NCBI GenBank assembly: GCA_934320895.1
Contig: CAKRFY010000031.1
Span: 1-36,497, forward strand
Origin: an uncultured Lachnospiraceae bacterium
GTDB lineage: Bacteria > Bacillota > Clostridia > Lachnospirales > Lachnospiraceae
DNA: 36,497 nucleotides
Reading direction: 5' to 3'
The position numbers were made by a program, and so were the translations under genes. The stretch's first letter is position 1, and every line of letters begins with the position of its first letter. Positions 32,872-36,497 of the stretch are shown one piece after another. Below the pieces are notes generated by a model that saw nothing but the letters and a program-made list of their open reading frames with translations, made no database searches and was not told the origin of the DNA.

Positions 32872-32958
32872 GTTCATTTTCTCCATTCAATTTGTAAAAT
32901 TTAACTATCAGCGCATAATTTGACTGCAAATATCAAACTAGCGTTTGTATAATAACCT

Positions 32959-32976
32959 GTAATATTCTTATATTAC
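32959..32976. promoter_or_regulatory. Short palindrome upstream of the GlgX-like gene
   Basis: GTAATAT, four bases, ATATTAC: an exact 7-bp inverted repeat about 90 bases before the GlgX-like start codon. It could be an operator. It is AT-rich and short, so chance is possible. The surrounding 32872-33146 region otherwise holds only the ABC-F promoter. Confidence 0.3.
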
Positions 32977-33073
32977 TACAAAATTCCATTATCTGCAAAA
33001 CATTATTTGTTAAATATTTGTGTTCACCATATAAACAATAAATAAACTATTAAAATAAATTTCCCCTACACCC

Positions 33074-33101
33074 TTGCAAAATAGCCATTTTTCTGTAAAA
33101 T
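33074..33101 (+). promoter_or_regulatory. Sigma-A-like promoter of the ABC-F gene
   Basis: TTGCAA (33074-33079), 16-base spacer, TAAAAT (33096-33101). Predicted start near 33108, leader about 40 bases. Confidence 0.55.
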
Positions 33102-33146
33102 AAAAAGAGTTGTGATAGTTAATGATTTAAGAAAGGAAACATTTAA

Positions 33147-34778
33147 ATGATACAAGCCAGCAATATAACACTGCGCCTTGGAAAAAAGGCACTTTTTGAA
33201 GATGTAAACATTAAATTTACAGAAGGAAACTGTTATGGTCTTATCGGTGCAAATGGTGCCGGAAAGTCAACATTCTTAAAGATCCTCACTGGAGAGATAG
33301 AGCCTAGTAAGGGTGAAGTTATCATAACACCCGGTCAGCGACTTTCATTCTTAAAACAGGATCATTTCAAATACAATGAATTTGTTGTTCTCGATACAGT
33401 CATTATGGGTAATGAGCGTCTTTACCAGATAATGAAAGAAAAAGATGAGATATATGCAAAGGAAGATTTTTCTGAGGAAGATGGTATCAAAGCCGGAAAA
33501 CTTGAAGAAGAATTTGCCAATATGGATGGTTGGAATGCAGAATCCGATGCAGCTACACTCTTAAACGGACTCGGGCTTCCTACTGACATTCACTACAAAA
33601 AGATGAGTGAACTTCCTGACAGTGACAAAGTCAAAGTCCTGCTTGCACAGGCACTTTTTGGAAATCCTGATATTCTTCTGCTCGATGAGCCTACAAACCA
33701 TTTGGATCTTGATGCCATCGACTGGCTTGAAGAATTTCTTATAAATTTTGATAATACTGTTATTGTTGTATCCCATGACCGTTATTTCCTAAATAAAGTC
33801 TGCACACATATAGCTGATATTGATTATGCTAAGATACAGCTCTATGCAGGTAACTACGATTTCTGGTATGAATCAAGCCAGCTGATGATCAAACAGATGA
33901 AGGAAGCAAATAAAAAGAAAGAAGAAAAGATTAAAGAACTTCAGAACTTTATCCAGAGATTTAGTGCAAATGCCTCTAAATCAAAACAGGCTACATCACG
34001 TAAACATGCTCTTGAAAAGATCCAGCTTGACGAAATGAAACCTTCAAGCCGTAAATATCCATATATTGATTTCAGACCTGACAGAGAAATTGGTAATGAA
34101 GTTCTCACTGTTGAACATATCTCAAAGACCATTGATGGTGTCAAAGTACTTGATGATATTTCATTTGTTATAAACCGAGAAGATAAAGTAGCATTTGTCG
34201 GAAGCAACACTATCGCTGCAACTACCCTCTTCCAGATACTTACAGGTGAGATTGAACCTGATGAAGGTACATTCAAATGGGGTGTAACAACAAGTTTTTC
34301 TTACTTTCCTAAAGACAATACTGAACTTTTTGACAGAGACGAAACTATCGTAGACTGGCTTATGCCTTTCTCACCAGAAAAAGATCCTACTTATGTAAGA
34401 GGCTTCCTCGGCCGTATGCTCTTCCCAGGTGAAGATGGTGTAAAGAAAGTCAATGTACTCTCCGGTGGTGAAAGAGTCCGTGTTATGCTCTCAAAAATGA
34501 TGATACTTGGCTCAAATGTACTTGTTATAGATGAACCTACAGCTCATCTGGACATGGAATCTATCACTGCACTTAATAATGGACTTATAAAATTCCCTGG
34601 TGTGATCCTCTTTACTTCACAGGACCATCAGTTTATACAGACTATCGCTAACCGTATTATGGAGATCACTCCTGGCGGACTTATCGACAAACTTACAACT
34701 TATGATGAGTATCTTGAAAGCGATGAGATGGCTAGAAAGAGACAGATCCTCTCAGTACAGAGTGACGATGAGGATTAA
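33147..34778 (+). CDS. ABC-F family ATP-binding protein (YbiT-like)
   Basis: 543-residue soluble protein with two ATPase domains and no membrane segment; ABC-F proteins act on ribosomes. Domain 1 has Walker A GANGAGKST at 34-42, Walker B LLLDEPTNHLD and SHDR, but its signature reads SELPDSDKV. The helical P-site interaction linker (about 235-315, KKKEEKIKELQNFIQRF) follows. Domain 2 has signature LSGGERV, but Walker A is GSNTIAATT at 352-360 with Ala358 for the Lys, Walker B context is DEPTAHLD (Ala466), and the switch His is Gln492 in TSQDHQ. So the composite site of Walker A-1 with signature-2 is intact and the other is dead. The start has AAAGGA. A terminator follows. Confidence 0.92.
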   Translation: MIQASNITLRLGKKALFEDVNIKFTEGNCYGLIGANGAGKSTFLKILTGEIEPSKGEVIITPGQRLSFLKQDHFKYNEFVVLDTVIMGNERLYQIMKEKDEIYAKEDFSEEDGIKAGKLEEEFANMDGWNAESDAATLLNGLGLPTDIHYKKMSELPDSDKVKVLLAQALFGNPDILLLDEPTNHLDLDAIDWLEEFLINFDNTVIVVSHDRYFLNKVCTHIADIDYAKIQLYAGNYDFWYESSQLMIKQMKEANKKKEEKIKELQNFIQRFSANASKSKQATSRKHALEKIQLDEMKPSSRKYPYIDFRPDREIGNEVLTVEHISKTIDGVKVLDDISFVINREDKVAFVGSNTIAATTLFQILTGEIEPDEGTFKWGVTTSFSYFPKDNTELFDRDETIVDWLMPFSPEKDPTYVRGFLGRMLFPGEDGVKKVNVLSGGERVRVMLSKMMILGSNVLVIDEPTAHLDMESITALNNGLIKFPGVILFTSQDHQFIQTIANRIMEITPGGLIDKLTTYDEYLESDEMARKRQILSVQSDDED

Positions 34779-34835
34779 AACATAAAATAAATACTTATCC
34801 GCTCATATGAATGCAATTTATTATTGATAAATGCA

Positions 34836-34890
34836 AAAAGAAGCTGCCGCTTCACGATTTTTTAATCGTTAAAGCGGCAACTCCTTTTTT
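34836..34890. terminator. Bidirectional terminator between the ABC-F and glycosyltransferase genes
   Basis: TGCCGCTTCACGAT and ATCGTTAAAGCGGCA pair with a T-rich loop and one bulge. CCTTTTTT follows on the plus strand and CTTCTTTTTG on the minus strand, so both convergent genes can use it. Confidence 0.88.
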
Positions 34891-35839
34891 ACTCTTTATA
34901 CAGAAGTCTCTCTATTATAAATCTAGGTCTTTCCTTGACCTCCATATATATTTTTCCTATATACTCCCCGATAATACCAAGCGAAAGAAGGATAAGTCCG
35001 CCAATCCCCCATAATGATATAACGATAGTCGTCCATCCCTGAACAGGATGACCTAAGAACCAGACTGCAAGAAAATATATAAGCATGATAATACTTATCG
35101 TAAATACCAAAGTCCCCAATGATGTTATCATCCTTATCGGTTTGACACTGCATGATGTTATACCATCAACAGCAAATGAAAGCATTTTCTTTAACGGATA
35201 TTTTGATTCACCAGCAAACCTTTCATGTCTTTCATAGTATACAACATCTGTCTCATATCCAATCATAGGAATTATTCCTCTAAGGAAAAGATTAACTTCC
35301 TTGTACTTAGCAAGTCCCTCCAATGCCCTTTTACTCATAAGTCGGTAGTCAGCATGATCCTGTAATGTATCTGCTCCCATAAACTTCATAAGCTTATAAA
35401 ACGCATGTGCCGTTCCTCTCTTAAAAGCTGTATCAGTAGCCCTCGTAGAACGCACGCCATATACGACATCCTTACCCTCATTAAACTTATCAATAAACTG
35501 TTCAATAACACCCACATCATCCTGAAGATCAGCATCAAGCGATATAGCAGCATCTGCATAATCTTTTGCTGTCATAAGCCCCGCAAGAAGTGCATTCTGA
35601 TGTCCTTTGTTATGAGCAAGATTTATACCGGTAAAAATCGGATCAGACTCATGCAGATCAGTAATAATATTCCAGGTATTATCCTTAGAACCATCATTTA
35701 CAAAAGCAATCTTGCTCTTGTCGCTTATCTTACCATTTTTCATAAGCCCCGTCATAATATTTTTAAGCTGCTTCGATGTCTCTGGTAAAACTTCCTGCTC
35801 ATTATAGCATGGAATTACAAGCCATATTATTTTTTTCAT
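34889..35839 (-). CDS. Family 2 glycosyltransferase, GtrB/DPM1 type
   Basis: Predicted membrane enzyme that moves a sugar from a nucleotide donor to undecaprenyl phosphate. 316 residues: a GT-A domain (about 1-225) opening VIPCYNEQEVLPET, with VNDGSKDNTW, SLDADLQDD (the DxD metal site), and YERHERFAGESKYPLKKM, then two C-terminal membrane helices (about 230-257 and 263-288) as in GtrB/YkcC. The sugar cannot be told. It lies 27 bases after the YqeY gene on the same strand. The companion flippase or final transferase of such pathways is not in the window. Confidence 0.9.
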   Translation of the reverse strand: MKKIIWLVIPCYNEQEVLPETSKQLKNIMTGLMKNGKISDKSKIAFVNDGSKDNTWNIITDLHESDPIFTGINLAHNKGHQNALLAGLMTAKDYADAAISLDADLQDDVGVIEQFIDKFNEGKDVVYGVRSTRATDTAFKRGTAHAFYKLMKFMGADTLQDHADYRLMSKRALEGLAKYKEVNLFLRGIIPMIGYETDVVYYERHERFAGESKYPLKKMLSFAVDGITSCSVKPIRMITSLGTLVFTISIIMLIYFLAVWFLGHPVQGWTTIVISLWGIGGLILLSLGIIGEYIGKIYMEVKERPRFIIERLLYKE

Positions 35840-35866
35840 ATATAAATTCCCTATCCTTATAATTTT

Positions 35867-36313
35867 CTACTTAAACATTGTGCCGAGTACCTGATTCACA
35901 AGTTTTCCATCAGCCTTGCCCTTAACTTTCGGCATAAGAACCTTCATTATCTTACCTTTATCCTTTGCTGTTGGCTCAGAAATCTCAAGCTCATTAAGAA
36001 CGCTTTCTATAACAGTCTTAATCTCTGCCTCATCCATCATCTTTGGTGCATACTCTTCTAATACCTTGATCGTATAATTGCACTCCTCTATCACATCTGT
36101 TCTATCCGCTGGTGTCATCTCTAAAGTTTCCTTTGTCTGCTTGATAAGCTTTAATATGATCTGATCACCCTCTGCGTCTGTAATTTCTTCTCTCTTATCT
36201 ATCTGAAAATTCTTGAGTGCGGTAAGAAGACTTGATAAAACAGCTTTTCTCTCTTTATCTCTTGCCTTCATTGCAGCCATCATTTCGCCTCTTATAAAAT
36301 CTACTTTATTCAT
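35867..36313 (-). CDS. yqeY: YqeY family protein (GatB/YqeY domain)
   Basis: 148 residues, the normal length. The family shows EMMAAMKARDKERKAVLSSL near the start and VMKVLMPKVKGKADGK-type sequence near the end (here IMKVLMPKVKGKADGKLVNQ), both visible. The fold resembles the tRNA-binding tail of GatB, and a role in tRNA amidation or binding has been proposed, but function is not settled. AGGAGG stands eight bases before the ATG and a near-consensus promoter at 36386-36413. It probably heads a two-gene transcript with the glycosyltransferase. Confidence 0.92.
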   Translation of the reverse strand: MNKVDFIRGEMMAAMKARDKERKAVLSSLLTALKNFQIDKREEITDAEGDQIILKLIKQTKETLEMTPADRTDVIEECNYTIKVLEEYAPKMMDEAEIKTVIESVLNELEISEPTAKDKGKIMKVLMPKVKGKADGKLVNQVLGTMFK

Positions 36314-36385
36314 CGTACATTCCTCCTATATATTACTATTTTATCATGCATCTAAACAGAACATTTTTAGTTACTGCCTACTCAC

Positions 36386-36413
36386 ATTTTATTTTATATG
36401 AGAAATTTGTCAA
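36386..36413 (-). promoter_or_regulatory. Sigma-A-like promoter of yqeY
   Basis: TTGACA (36408-36413), 16-base spacer, TAAAAT (36386-36391) on the minus strand; predicted start near 36379. Confidence 0.65.
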
Positions 36414-36423
36414 AAATTCATAT

Positions 36424-36462
36424 AAAACAAAAATCGCAGAATAATCCAATGAAAATTCTACG
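36424..36462 (-). terminator. Terminator of the tRNA transcript
   Basis: CGTAGAAT (36455-36462) and ATTCTGCG (36435-36442) pair on the minus strand with one G-U, 12-base loop, then ATTTTTGTTTT. It lies 10 bases after the tRNA end. Confidence 0.75.
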
Positions 36463-36471
36463 ACCTTTAAA

Positions 36472-36497
36472 CTGGGCTACAAGGATTCGAACCTTGA
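36472..36497 (-). tRNA. tRNA 3' end, probably tRNA-Gln (cut by the right edge)
   Basis: The T-arm CAAGG, loop TTCGAAT, CCTTG (36480-36496) and the acceptor 3' strand TAGCCCA with discriminator G are complete; the anticodon is beyond the edge and CCA is not encoded. An acceptor reading TGGGCTA/TAGCCCA with G is usual for tRNA-Gln, but identity needs the missing part. Confidence 0.85.

Noticed and set aside
1..36497. CRISPR arrays, insertion sequences, integrases, attachment sites, toxin-antitoxin pairs
   Set aside because: Looked for in the gene content and repeats; nothing supports them. The only repeat family is the three-copy 39-base element.

Overview
The window looks like ordinary chromosome of a low-GC, anaerobic, probably spore-forming member of the Bacillota, most likely a Lachnospiraceae-type clostridium. 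The pointers are the start of a pyruvate:ferredoxin oxidoreductase gene, a flavodiiron protein for oxygen/NO scavenging, the dipicolinate synthase pair dpaA-dpaB, a DUF5721-like protein, GGAGG-type ribosome binding sites and sigma-A-like TTGACA/TATAAT promoters. I see no insertion sequence, prophage, integrase or CRISPR array. Genus and species cannot be called from sequence alone.

Layout. 1-1640: divergent nifJ (cut by the left edge) and a class I DAHP synthase (shikimate pathway). 1696-5463: minus-strand run of a LytTR response regulator, TPR lipoprotein, HflX and dihydrofolate reductase. 5648-7083: dipicolinate synthase A and B. 7092-10959: asparagine synthetase, a tRNA-dihydrouridine synthase and a DagK-type lipid kinase. 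11164-12417: queA with an extra C-terminal segment, divergent from the lipid kinase across promoters that share one -35 hexamer. 12397-16470: a glucose-family PTS permease (EIICBA), its GlcT-type antiterminator and an IspD/TarI cytidylyltransferase; the leader holds a RAT/terminator switch. 16470-20332: a three-gene unit of LRR protein, DUF2201-type VWA protein and MoxR-type AAA+ ATPase. 20573-24822: flavodiiron protein, cytidylate-kinase-like protein and secreted L,D-transpeptidase. 25163-30356: purine nucleoside phosphorylase, a heterodimeric ABC exporter and a DUF5721-like protein. 30472-30907: a self-contained unit with a 27-bp palindrome, a structured leader and a 64-residue cysteine-rich protein. 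30967-32871: a GlgX-like protein lacking all GH13 catalytic residues. 33147-34778: an ABC-F protein with one decayed ATP site. 34889-36313: a GtrB-like glycosyltransferase and a YqeY protein. The right edge cuts a tRNA, probably tRNA-Gln.

How parts work together. The PTS unit is a closed circuit: the antiterminator made at the end of the transcript should act on the RAT at its start. The MoxR/VWA/LRR unit looks like a chaperone-type ATPase, partner and binding adaptor whose target is unknown. A 39-bp structured repeat occurs three times in intergenic DNA, and in two places its edge supplies the -35 element of the next gene's promoter. The most unusual items are the pseudo-GlgX, the cysteine-rich protein with its possible pseudoknot leader, the MoxR/VWA/LRR unit and the repeat family.
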